Of a DNA stretch of 13,194 bases, positions 1-6,868 are shown piece after piece; the stretch's first letter is position 1; every line of letters starts with the position of its first letter. Both the position numbers and the translations under genes were made by a program. The notes under the pieces were generated by a model. It was not told the DNA's origin. It worked only from the letters and a program-made list of their open reading frames with translations, and did no database searches. This DNA comes from an uncultured bacterium (lineage in GTDB: Bacteria; Planctomycetota; Phycisphaerae; Phycisphaerales; SM1A02), in the NCBI GenBank assembly GCA_903938205.1, contig CAJACJ010000187.1, positions 1-13,194 on the forward strand, given 5' to 3'.

Positions 1-729
1 ACCAGCTTTGTGCGCGCCGACCGCATTGCGCAACTGGCCGACGCCGCGCAAGTGATGGCTGGCATTACCCGCTCTAAGGGAACGGTGTACTCGGTTCTGG
101 TTCCAAATGAGCGCGGGTTGGATGGCGCACTTGCCGCAGGCGCTGAAAAGATTTCCGTGTTTGTGAGCGCCAGTGAAAGTTTTAGTCAGCGCAATGTGAA
201 CGCAACCATACAAGAGTGCTTGGACAAGTTGCGTCCTGTTGTGTCGCGCGCGCGCGCCGCCACATTGCCGGTGCGCGGCTATGTGAGTTGTGTTGTGAAA
301 TGTCCATACGACGGAATCATGGATGTGGCGCAAGTGCGCGAAGTGTGCGCGCGACTTTTAGAAATGGGAGTGACGGAATTGGATTTGGGCGACACTATTG
401 GCGCGGCGGTTCCTGACGACATGGATCGATTGTTGAATGGACTGCAATCTGTCGCGGAGCCAAAAGACATGACGCTGCATTTGCACAACACCTCTGGCCG
501 CGCGATTGCGGTGGCCGAGCGCGCGATCGCGCTTGGCGTCGTCAGTTTTGATTCCAGCGCCGGCGGTCTTGGTGGCTGTCCATTTGCGCCAGGTTCGCCT
601 GGCAATGTTGCAACAGAAGACATGCTTGAACTTGCGGCGCGTTTGGGACTTGCCACCGGAGTGAACGTTGACCAGGTGCGCGTGGCCACGGCGCAATTGC
701 GCAAAGACATGCACAGCTCCAAGGCGTAA
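1..729 (+). CDS. mvaB: Hydroxymethylglutaryl-CoA lyase, 5'-truncated by window edge
   Basis: Cleaves 3-hydroxy-3-methylglutaryl-CoA to acetoacetate and acetyl-CoA, the last step of leucine breakdown, in the cytoplasm. The frame is open from base 1, and its first visible residues (TSFVRADRIAQLADAAQVMA) match the family's conserved early TIM-barrel segment, so the GTG at 10 is internal and the true start lies outside the window. Counting the first codon as 1: a GDTIG motif at 130-134; metal-ligand histidines in LHLHN (H160, H162); and the HMG-CoA lyase signature GGLGGCPFA at 188-196, whose C193 is the catalytic loop cysteine. N202 in GNVATED matches the asparagine metal ligand. The C-terminus ends soon after, as in the family. 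The first metal aspartate would lie upstream of the window. The GGCP(F/Y)A signature favours HMG-CoA lyase over isopropylmalate or homocitrate synthases. No other leucine-degradation gene is visible. Confidence 0.95.
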   Translation, partial: TSFVRADRIAQLADAAQVMAGITRSKGTVYSVLVPNERGLDGALAAGAEKISVFVSASESFSQRNVNATIQECLDKLRPVVSRARAATLPVRGYVSCVVKCPYDGIMDVAQVREVCARLLEMGVTELDLGDTIGAAVPDDMDRLLNGLQSVAEPKDMTLHLHNTSGRAIAVAERAIALGVVSFDSSAGGLGGCPFAPGSPGNVATEDMLELAARLGLATGVNVDQVRVATAQLRKDMHSSKA

Positions 730-1016
730 ACATCGACCAGCCTCGGCCTCGCGCAACGCTGAATATGCGCGCCAAGAACGCCACGTCTTATTCTTTCCAA
801 ATGCGCCGTGCGCTAATGACAAATTGAACTGCTTTTAGCAGCGCGTTTGAAAATGTCTTTGAATTTTCCATCAAACAAGGGCAAATTGGCTGGGGAAAAA
901 TTGATCACTTTATGCGCTCCCCGCCAACAAAAAGACGGGAGTTTGATTACACTATTCGGCTCGTCGCTCCCGATCGTCGGGGGCTCTCGCAATTTGAGAT
1001 CCAGGACGCAATAACT
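730..1016. other. Gene-free region between mvaB and rpsR
   Basis: This 287-base stretch holds no convincing gene. An in-frame extension of rpsR upstream to an ATG at 912 is open, but its residues do not resemble bS18. I saw no T-tailed hairpin after mvaB and no tRNA. The part from about 880 onward is richer in A/T and probably holds the rpsR promoter. One weak pairing is TTGGCT near 887 with TTTATG 17 bases further on, too weak to call. The 3' third contains the structured leader listed separately. Confidence 0.6.
936..984 (+). promoter_or_regulatory. Structured 5' leader of rpsR with two competing hairpins
   Basis: Bases 966-973 (GCTCCCGA) pair with 977-984 (TCGGGGGC) around a 3-base loop, giving an 8-bp stem with one G-T wobble. 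The left arm's CTCCCG (967-972) can instead pair with CGGGAG at 936-941, so the two stems exclude each other. No T-run follows, so this is not an ordinary terminator. The element ends about 32 bases before the rpsR start, a position typical of ribosomal-protein autoregulatory leaders. In other bacteria the bS6:bS18 complex represses its own mRNA through a leader structure. Whether this is equivalent is inference, and I do not recognise a known motif. Confidence 0.4.
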
Positions 1017-1253
1017 ATGAGTCAGTATTCAAGTGGACAGTTTGGAATGGGACAGGAACCTCGTCGAGCTTCGATCAAGGGCCCCATTGATTACAAGAAC
1101 GCCGAAGAACTTCGCCGGCTGATGACCAACAACGGCAAGATCCAAAGTCGCAAACGACTGGGTCTTTCCGCCAAGGAACAAAAGCAGATCACGCAAGCTA
1201 TCAAGCGCGCGCGACACATGGCAATTCTTCCGTTCACCAACGCCACTGCCTAA
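1017..1253 (+). CDS. rpsR: Small ribosomal subunit protein bS18
   Basis: bS18 binds 16S rRNA beside bS6 on the platform of the 30S subunit. The 78-residue product has the family core: IDYKNAEELRRLM at about 23-35, GKIQSRKRLGLSAKEQ, then the basic helix QAIKRARHMAILPF near the C-terminus. The first ~20 residues (MSQYSSGQFGMGQEPRRASI) are a flexible extension of ordinary length. There are no cysteines, so this is the zinc-free form. I chose ATG 1017 because AGGA lies at 1003-1006, 10 bases upstream, and the longer frame back to 912 adds residues unlike bS18. Unusually, neither rpsF, ssb nor rplI flanks it, although these commonly form an operon with rpsR. It has its own structured leader and downstream hairpins, so it is probably monocistronic. 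Confidence 0.95.
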   Translation: MSQYSSGQFGMGQEPRRASIKGPIDYKNAEELRRLMTNNGKIQSRKRLGLSAKEQKQITQAIKRARHMAILPFTNATA

Positions 1254-1256
1254 TTG

Positions 1257-1301
1257 CCAATTTGATTGGACGCGCTCCGCATGAAAATGCGGGGTTGGAT
1301 G
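1257..1301 (+). terminator. Tandem hairpins after rpsR, likely terminator
   Basis: Just after the rpsR stop, CCAAT (1257-1261) pairs with ATTGG (1265-1269). Next, CTCCGCAT (1275-1282) pairs with ATGCGGGG (1287-1294) around a GAAA tetraloop: an 8-bp stem with one G-T wobble. The tail is only moderately T-rich (TTGGATGTTTATT), so efficiency is uncertain. The stem is symmetrical and could also act on transcripts arriving from the convergent TPR gene. A third stem, GCGCTT/AAGCGC with a GAAG loop, lies at 1338-1353. Confidence 0.5.
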
Positions 1302-1408
1302 TTTATTGGCGTGCGCAAACTTGTGGCAATATCATAAGCGCTTGAAGAAGCGCCGAGTTGCACGAATGTGTGGCGCAAAGAATGTCGGGCGTTTCCGCAG
1401 AATTCAGC

Positions 1409-2779
1409 TTATGCCGGTTTCGGTGTTGATCGAATCAGGCGCGCCAGCAATGGGTAGCGCAAAATGCGTGCGCGCCATCGAAGGCGGCGAAATGAAGCGT
1501 CGTTTGGTTTGGCGGCTAAGCCCAAGCGAATCCATGACATGGCTTTGGAAATATCGCCTTGCGAAAGGCACGCAAGCGCCAGGTTGTGCAGCGCGCACAA
1601 ATTTCCAGATTCAATTTTCAGAAGTTTTTCACTGGCCTCATTGCCCAGCTCCAAATTATTATTGCGATAGTGCGCCAGCGCCAGTTTTTGCCACGGCAGC
1701 GCGGCGTTTTGAACGCGGTCAAAACGCATGGCGGCCGTGAGCGCGCGCGCCGCAAGAGCGGGGCGCTGCGCAGCCAACATGAGCGCGGATAAGTTCACGG
1801 CGAATTCAATATTGTCCAAACGTGGATTGGTTTCTGGCGGACATTGCTGCGCATGAACTTCCAGCAAGCGCGCGGCTTCCGCAATTTCGCCATTTTCTAG
1901 CCGCGCCCGCGCCAATTCCACCCTCGGCAATGGATTGGACGGATCAAGACGCATGGCCATTTCAAGTTCGGTGCAGGCCTCATCAAAGCGGCGGGTGTTG
2001 ACGGCCAACACCCCCAGACGAAATCGCGCCGCCGCGTTGGCGGGATCAATTTCAATGGCGCGGCGGAATTTTTCCGCGGCCTCTGGATTGCGTCGTTGAC
2101 GCAGTAGCACATCGCCGAAAGCCAAAAGCGTGCTGACATCGCCGGGACGCAAACGTAATTCTTCCGTAAGCAATTCAATGGCGCGGTGCGCATGGCCGCC
2201 ATCGCCAAGCAACTGCGCAAGCCTGGTGCGCGCGCGCGGCAGATTTGGTTCAAGACGAATGGCCTCGCGCAAACACCACATGGCGCGATCAACTTTGGTT
2301 TCTTCAACCAACACTTCAGCCACGGCCTGCAATGTTGCGGGCATAATTTCCAGATTTTGCTGCGCCAAATAAAATGCCACCATTGCGTCGTCGCGACGAC
2401 CAAGCCTGCGCAAACTTTCAACTCGGCAGCCCCAACCAGCGTCAAGCGAAGGATCAAAGAGAGTGGCTTGCTCGGCCCACTTCAACGCCACCGGCCAACG
2501 CCCAAGCGCAGCCGCCGCCATGGCCGCCGCCAAGCGCGGCTCCGCATGCTTTGGCGCGCATTGACAAGCCATTTCGAAACATTGCAAAGCCTCTTCGCCG
2601 CGACCGGCCGCTTGCAACGTCACTCCAAGATTCAGACGCCACGCGCTGCGCTCTGGCTCCAATTCAATGGCTTTGCGAAGACAGGCCTCGGCCTCGCCAA
2701 GGCGACCCTTGCGAAAAAAATCGCGAGCCTGCTCCACAAGCTGCTCGGCGCTGAATTCAAATTCAGGCGTGTCTTCCAT
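1409..2779 (-). CDS. Tetratricopeptide-repeat (TPR) protein
   Basis: A 456-residue protein made almost wholly of helical TPR units, which form a scaffold for binding other proteins. Units begin near residue 8 and recur about every 34 residues. Clear ones include 42-75 (ending CAPKHAEP), 144-178 (IRLEPNLPRA), 213-246 (the RRNPEAAEKFRRAIEIDP unit) and 247-281 (RRFDEACTELEMAMRLDP). Each has the small-residue pattern and the closing proline of the family. Residues 300-340 and the basic C-terminal ~25 residues fit the repeat less well. I see no signal peptide, membrane segment or catalytic domain, so it is probably cytoplasmic, and its partner cannot be named. ATG 2779 has no good Shine-Dalgarno, but the reading starts naturally there. 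It is followed by 155 gene-free bases, then convergent rpsR. Confidence 0.85.
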   Translation of the reverse strand: MEDTPEFEFSAEQLVEQARDFFRKGRLGEAEACLRKAIELEPERSAWRLNLGVTLQAAGRGEEALQCFEMACQCAPKHAEPRLAAAMAAAALGRWPVALKWAEQATLFDPSLDAGWGCRVESLRRLGRRDDAMVAFYLAQQNLEIMPATLQAVAEVLVEETKVDRAMWCLREAIRLEPNLPRARTRLAQLLGDGGHAHRAIELLTEELRLRPGDVSTLLAFGDVLLRQRRNPEAAEKFRRAIEIDPANAAARFRLGVLAVNTRRFDEACTELEMAMRLDPSNPLPRVELARARLENGEIAEAARLLEVHAQQCPPETNPRLDNIEFAVNLSALMLAAQRPALAARALTAAMRFDRVQNAALPWQKLALAHYRNNNLELGNEASEKLLKIESGNLCALHNLALACLSQGDISKAMSWIRLGLAAKPNDASFRRLRWRARILRYPLLARLIRSTPKPA

Positions 2780-2840
2780 GGTTGCAGTGTAGTAATGCTT
2801 TTGGGCGGATCGTTCGCGGTACTTCCAAATTTCCGCAAGA

Positions 2841-2868
2841 TTGTTGATTTATAAATACAAATCAACAA
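2841..2868. repeat. Perfect 10-bp inverted repeat upstream of the TPR gene
   Basis: TTGTTGATTT (2841-2850) and AAATCAACAA (2859-2868) are perfect reverse complements separated by 8 AT-rich bases. The repeat lies 61 bases upstream of the TPR start and 82 bases past the FNR stop. It is AT-rich and lacks a T-run, so an operator-like site in the TPR promoter region seems more likely than a terminator. The binding protein is unknown. Confidence 0.5.
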
Positions 2869-2905
2869 CCATCTCAGAATTTGTGCTTGATAATTGCGAA
2901 TCATA

Positions 2906-2926
2906 AATCGGATGTGGAATCCGATT
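2906..2926 (-). terminator. Hairpin after the FNR gene, possible terminator
   Basis: AATCGGAT (2906-2913) pairs perfectly with ATCCGATT (2919-2926) around a 5-base loop, 24 bases beyond the FNR stop codon. Read on the minus strand, the bases that follow (TATGATT) are only loosely T-rich. Position and stem support termination; the weak tail lowers confidence. Confidence 0.5.
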
Positions 2927-2950
2927 CAAGCAATCAAAGTGGGGGCGCGA

Positions 2951-3964
2951 TTAATAGACTTCAATCATGCAGCGATGCGTGTGGCGAACGCGCCGCTTGA
3001 TTTCCTCATCGGTCCATTTCTCGGCGGGAATGTCGCGAATGGTCTCATCAATTGTGAGATAATTGGCGGCCAAACCCTTGGCGGCAAGCAGCCGAAACAA
3101 GCCGATTTGCATGCCCGCAAGTCCGCAAACATAAATCAACGTGCGCGGGTTTTGCAACATGTCTTTGAACCCGTCAAGTTGGCGCTCCAGATATTGATGC
3201 ACGTACTCGCCCTTGCCACCATCGGCGCGGCGCTCGCGGCTAATGACTGGGTGATACTTGAAATTGTTGTGAGCCTTGGCCAGGTCCTGAATTTCTTGGT
3301 CATACAAAAGATCGGTGTTGTACGGCGCGCCCATGAGCAATTCAATGCGGCTACCGCAGCGCGTCCATGATTTCTGCCACGGACTTCCCGCTGGCGGACC
3401 CGCGAGCAATTCTTGCAGCATTCCACGGAAAGGCGCAATGCCTGTGCCAGTGGCCAAGAAAAGATAATCGTGTTGGGAAGGATCGGTGGGCAAAAGAAAT
3501 CGCTTGCCAGATGGACCCGTCACCTGAACGTCATCGCCTGGTTTGAGATCGCACAGATAATTGCTGCACGCGCCCAAAATAAGTTGCGGATGCGCCACAG
3601 TTTCTCCAGGCTTGGTAATCATTTCCTCGCTGATGAGACGCTTGGGAGTGGTGGCAAAAATCTGGCCGTGTCCGTCCTCGCCCCAAGTGGGACTGGCAAT
3701 GGAATACAGACGGACTTTGTTGGGGCGACCTTGATAGTCGTTGCCCGGAGGCACAACGCCAAAGCTTTGGCCGGCATGAAATTGCCCCGCCATGGGCGTG
3801 CCCGAAAGGTCAATGGAGACATGGCGAACATAACTGCTCGAGCGGCCTTTTATGCATAATTCATTGGCCGTCACGCGCGCGGTGGCGGGCGCGTTTGGCG
3901 CCACCAAATGCATCTTCACTTCGGGCAGGGTTGGTTCACCCACGATTTCATGAGTTGTGGTCAC
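2951..3964 (-). CDS. Plant-type ferredoxin-NADP+ reductase
   Basis: An FAD enzyme that moves electrons between NADP(H) and a one-electron carrier such as ferredoxin or flavodoxin. An FAD domain (~20-160) carries RLYSIAS at 85-91 (S88 matches the flavin-side serine) and GACSNYLCDLKPGD at 131-144. An NADP domain (~165-337) carries TGTGIAP at 172-178, SRER at 242-245 and Y254 (the usual 2'-phosphate-binding residues), and CGLAGM at 280-285. It ends in E335-V-Y337: the C-terminal tyrosine stacks on flavin, and the penultimate-region glutamate is catalytic in plant and cyanobacterial enzymes. There is no fused ferredoxin domain, which argues against a BoxA-type oxygenase reductase, and no ferredoxin gene nearby. 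The start is GTG at 3964; homology to the family begins near M18, so ATG at 3913 is a real alternative. Neither has a strong Shine-Dalgarno. Divergent from murA. Confidence 0.88.
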   Translation of the reverse strand: MTTTHEIVGEPTLPEVKMHLVAPNAPATARVTANELCIKGRSSSYVRHVSIDLSGTPMAGQFHAGQSFGVVPPGNDYQGRPNKVRLYSIASPTWGEDGHGQIFATTPKRLISEEMITKPGETVAHPQLILGACSNYLCDLKPGDDVQVTGPSGKRFLLPTDPSQHDYLFLATGTGIAPFRGMLQELLAGPPAGSPWQKSWTRCGSRIELLMGAPYNTDLLYDQEIQDLAKAHNNFKYHPVISRERRADGGKGEYVHQYLERQLDGFKDMLQNPRTLIYVCGLAGMQIGLFRLLAAKGLAANYLTIDETIRDIPAEKWTDEEIKRRVRHTHRCMIEVY

Positions 3965-4057
3965 GGCGGTATCGTAGGCATCTCGGGCGGAAATTGTTGC
4001 TCGGGCACTCGCTTGGTCGATTGAGAAAGGCTCACTTTTTTAGCCACACATTCTTTT

Positions 4058-4064
4058 AGAAGGA
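4058..4064 (+). promoter_or_regulatory. Ribosome binding site of murA
   Basis: AGAAGGA lies 8 bases before ATG 4073, the best Shine-Dalgarno in the window, and fixes the murA start. No convincing -35/-10 pair is visible in the 108-base divergent gap shared with the FNR gene. Confidence 0.75.
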
Positions 4065-4072
4065 TCTCAACT

Positions 4073-5398
4073 ATGGATTATTTTCGCATTCAAGGTGGTC
4101 GGCGGCTCGCGGGTCGCGTGACGGTTGAGGGATCAAAAAATGCGGCGCTTCCGCTGATGGCGGCGTCGTTGCTGACCGACGGCGAGCTGAAACTGAAAAA
4201 TGTGAAGCCCTTGGCCGACATTGAAAATATGAACGCACTGCTGCGCGAGTTGGGGGTGCAAAGCAAGCGCACCGGCGACGCCTTGTCGCTGACCAGCATG
4301 GATCAGAATTGCGTGCATGCGCGTTACGACATTGTGCGCACCATGCGCGCCAGTATTTGCGTGTTGGGGCCAATGGTTGCGCGTCGGCGCAAAGCCGTGG
4401 TGAGCATGCCTGGCGGTTGCAGCTTTGGACATCGACCAGTTGATTTGCATTTGAAAGGCTTGGAAGCGCTTGGCGCCAAAATTGAACTTCGCAATGGCGA
4501 CATCATTGCCACGGCGGATCGATTGAAAGGCAATACGGTTTTCCTGGGTGGACCAAACGGCAGCACCGTGCTTGGAACTTCAAACATTATGAGCGCCGCC
4601 ACGTTGGCCAAGGGTCGCACCATTATTGAGTGCGCCGCATGCGAGCCTGAAGTGGTGGAAGTGGCCGACATGCTGAACAAAATGGGCGCCAAGATTCAGG
4701 GCGCCGGCAGTCCCCGCTTGATCATTGATGGCGTGGAGGAATTAAGCGGCACCGAATACAACGTGATGCCCGATCGCATTGTGGCCGGCACGTACGCGGT
4801 GGCCGCGGCCATGACCAACGGCGACATTATTTTGGATGATTTTCCCTACGATTCGCTGCTTGCAACGCTGGATGTGTTCCGTGAAATCGGCGTGCATGTG
4901 GAGCGCTTGGATGACAAGGATTCCAGGCGTTGCTCGGTGCGCGTGACCAGTGAGCGCAACTTGAAACCAGCCACGATCACCACGCAGCCGCATCCAGGAT
5001 TTCCAACGGATTTGCAGGCGCAATTGATGGCGCTTTTATGTTTGGCGCAAGGCAACAGCGTGATCACCGAGAAGATTTATCTGGAGCGCTTCCTGCATGT
5101 GGCGGAGTTGTCGCGCATGGGCGCGCACTTGAATCGCCAAGGACCAACCGTGATCATTACGGGTGGATCCAAGTTAGTTGGCGCGCCGGTCATGGCCAGC
5201 GATTTGCGCGCAAGCGCAAGTTTGGTGTTGGCTGGTTTGGCCGCCGAAGGTGAAACATTGGTCACGCGCGTGTATCACTTGGATCGCGGCTATTACCAGA
5301 TGGAGAAAACGTTGAACTCGCTGGGCGCGCGCATTGAGCGCCTGCGCGAGGAGAAGAATTCTCCGGCAAGTATTGAAGCCGCGGCAAGCGCAAGTTAA
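4073..5398 (+). CDS. murA: UDP-N-acetylglucosamine 1-carboxyvinyltransferase
   Basis: First committed step of peptidoglycan synthesis: transfers enolpyruvate from phosphoenolpyruvate to UDP-GlcNAc in the cytoplasm. The 441-residue product covers the whole two-domain EPSP-synthase fold. Visible active-site residues are K22 in GSKNAALP, R92 in VRTMRAS, C116 in MPGGCSFGHRPVD (the catalytic cysteine that fosfomycin alkylates), the aspartate of PTDLQAQ (general base region) and the arginine of DLRASASLVLAG near the C-terminus. The last ~20 residues (EEKNSPASIEAAASAS) are a low-complexity tail beyond the usual ~420-residue length. ATG 4073 matches the family N-terminus and has a strong ribosome binding site. 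An intrinsic terminator follows, so it is probably transcribed alone. Cysteine rather than aspartate at 116 predicts fosfomycin sensitivity of the enzyme. Confidence 0.97.
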   Translation: MDYFRIQGGRRLAGRVTVEGSKNAALPLMAASLLTDGELKLKNVKPLADIENMNALLRELGVQSKRTGDALSLTSMDQNCVHARYDIVRTMRASICVLGPMVARRRKAVVSMPGGCSFGHRPVDLHLKGLEALGAKIELRNGDIIATADRLKGNTVFLGGPNGSTVLGTSNIMSAATLAKGRTIIECAACEPEVVEVADMLNKMGAKIQGAGSPRLIIDGVEELSGTEYNVMPDRIVAGTYAVAAAMTNGDIILDDFPYDSLLATLDVFREIGVHVERLDDKDSRRCSVRVTSERNLKPATITTQPHPGFPTDLQAQLMALLCLAQGNSVITEKIYLERFLHVAELSRMGAHLNRQGPTVIITGGSKLVGAPVMASDLRASASLVLAGLAAEGETLVTRVYHLDRGYYQMEKTLNSLGARIERLREEKNSPASIEAAASAS

Positions 5399-5433
5399 GC
5401 CAATTGTGAATTGCTTCCAATCGTTGGAAATGT

Positions 5434-5468
5434 GTCGCATATGCGCCATATTGCGACGCTGTATTTTT
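5434..5468 (+). terminator. Intrinsic terminator of murA
   Basis: GTCGCATATG (5434-5443) pairs with CATA (5447-5450) and TGCGAC (5452-5457), a 10-bp stem with a 3-base loop and one bulged T (5451), followed shortly by a T-run (5464-5468). Two smaller stems precede it, CAATT/AATTG at 5401-5413 and TTCCAA/TTGGAA at 5415-5429. It lies 36 bases past the murA stop in the convergent gap. Confidence 0.65.
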
Positions 5469-5542
5469 GTGCGCGCATCAAAGCGTTGCGATTTCGTCAC
5501 GCCCCAGAAATGTGCGCGGCGTATTTCATGAACCCACCAAAA

Positions 5543-6865
5543 TTATTTTGGATATTGCTCTTGCAACGTGGCGTTGAACGCGTCAAGCGACTTCTTTAAT
5601 TGCGCCAATGTCGCGGCGGTGCGTTGGCGGATTTCATCGGCCATTTGCGGCGAGTTTGTCTTCATTTGGGCTGCTAGTTTCTCCAAATCCTCCACTGACA
5701 ATTGAACTTCCTGGGCTTGCAGCGCTAAGCCGCGGGCAATCATGAGTTGGTCTTGCTTGTTGAACTCGGCGTCATCAGGTTTTTCTAATATTGCCCGCGC
5801 CAAGCCACCAACCAAGTCTTGAAACGCGCGCGTGATTTGCCCGCCACTGAGCGACAATTGGGCAGTGCTTGCGGCGAACAACCCGTCGGCATCCTTGCCC
5901 GCGGCGGTGACAGAGTCCATGTCCGCCTTGAGTCGCGTGAATTGTTTTTCAAAATCTTCATACGCCTTTGTCATCTGGCCGCTCAATTTATTTTTAATTT
6001 CAGCGGCAATGGCTGTGTAATCGCTTTGCACACTGTCCAAGTCTGCGCGAATTTGCGGCGAGTCCTTGTTGATGATCGCTGAAATACTGGTTGGATCTTG
6101 CTCGCCCGAGTTTGAAATTCCCAAGCGACGACTCATTTCGGCCGAGGTCGATTTCAGCGAGGCGATGCGCGGCTCCCACTCGCTGGTATCGGCGTTGACT
6201 TTGCTGCGAATAGAATCCACGGAGGACTTGAGGGTTTGAAGTTGAGTGGCGATTTCTTTGCGTGCTTGATTGGTGAACCACTCGTGAAAGAGTGAAATTT
6301 GCGAGTACATTTTGTCTAATTGCAGGGCAACAGGACCGCCGAAAATGGTGGACATTCCCGAGGGTGGATTGCTCGCTCGGATCGTGGCGCCGGCGATCAA
6401 TGGAGTGCGGGACTTAAAAAGTGGATCAGTTTGAGTTTCAAAACCATTGTCGTAAATTTGAATGGTCACATTTCCACCAAGTACGGTGGCCGTGCGGCAG
6501 ATTTGCGCGGAGGGCCAAAGGGAGATGCTGGAATCCAGTTCAAATATCACGAAGGTGCCCAGCGTGTTTGGGGTGTCGGCTGATAGCGGGGGCGTGTTTG
6601 CACGAAAATTTCCAGTTTCATCGAGCAATGGGCCTGTTTTTACCCGCAACACTTTCCCGTACGCAAGGCCGCCCACATTCACCGGAGTTCCAGGTCGAAT
6701 ACCTGCTGCGTCTTGAAGCAATGAAAACACAAGGCGATATTGCTTGTAGCTGTGCCAATCAAATTGAGTCACCACAAGAAGAGTCAGCGTGGACAGCAGA
6801 ATGACAGCCAGCGTGATGAAGCCGGCAAGCCGCTCCTTTGCGGGATTGGAATCAAGCGAACCCAT
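5543..6865 (-). CDS. MCE-domain (MlaD-like) protein, second of a tandem pair
   Basis: MCE proteins are the periplasmic substrate-binding part of lipid ABC transporters such as Mla; they sit anchored in the inner membrane. This 440-residue protein has an N-terminal anchor (hydrophobic ~14-33), then an MCE domain (~41-165) containing the typical GIRPGTPVNVGGLAYGKV segment at 55-72. The domain carries an extra loop (~78-103, rich in T, P, L and N) between strands. From ~185 to the end it is long, polar and helical, rich in K, D, Q and A with heptad-like spacing, like the coiled-coil needles of longer MCE proteins. Its ATG lies 3 bases past the stop of the preceding MCE gene (TAA CGC ATG), so translation is probably coupled. 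It is the last gene of the rho cluster, and no MlaE permease or MlaF ATPase follows. Confidence 0.85.
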   Translation of the reverse strand: MGSLDSNPAKERLAGFITLAVILLSTLTLLVVTQFDWHSYKQYRLVFSLLQDAAGIRPGTPVNVGGLAYGKVLRVKTGPLLDETGNFRANTPPLSADTPNTLGTFVIFELDSSISLWPSAQICRTATVLGGNVTIQIYDNGFETQTDPLFKSRTPLIAGATIRASNPPSGMSTIFGGPVALQLDKMYSQISLFHEWFTNQARKEIATQLQTLKSSVDSIRSKVNADTSEWEPRIASLKSTSAEMSRRLGISNSGEQDPTSISAIINKDSPQIRADLDSVQSDYTAIAAEIKNKLSGQMTKAYEDFEKQFTRLKADMDSVTAAGKDADGLFAASTAQLSLSGGQITRAFQDLVGGLARAILEKPDDAEFNKQDQLMIARGLALQAQEVQLSVEDLEKLAAQMKTNSPQMADEIRQRTAATLAQLKKSLDAFNATLQEQYPK

Positions 6866-6868
6866 GCG

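Noticed and set aside
279..822. Minus-strand open frames overlapping mvaB
   Set aside because: They are antisense to strongly conserved HMG-CoA lyase sequence, including its signature motif.
912..1016. N-terminal extension of bS18 from an ATG at 912
   Set aside because: The added 35 residues do not resemble bS18, contain the leader hairpin, and the ATG at 1017 has a better ribosome binding site.
2186..2854. 222-residue open frame on the plus strand opposite the TPR gene
   Set aside because: The minus-strand frame has clear TPR periodicity; this one has no domain and no good start.
2888..2906. Fur-box-like sequence (TGATAATTGCGAATCATAA)
   Set aside because: Only about half of the dyad fits the consensus; not enough to call an iron-regulated site.
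5399..5542. Small open frames in the murA-MCE convergent gap
   Set aside because: They overlap the murA terminator hairpin, lack ribosome binding sites and resemble no known protein.
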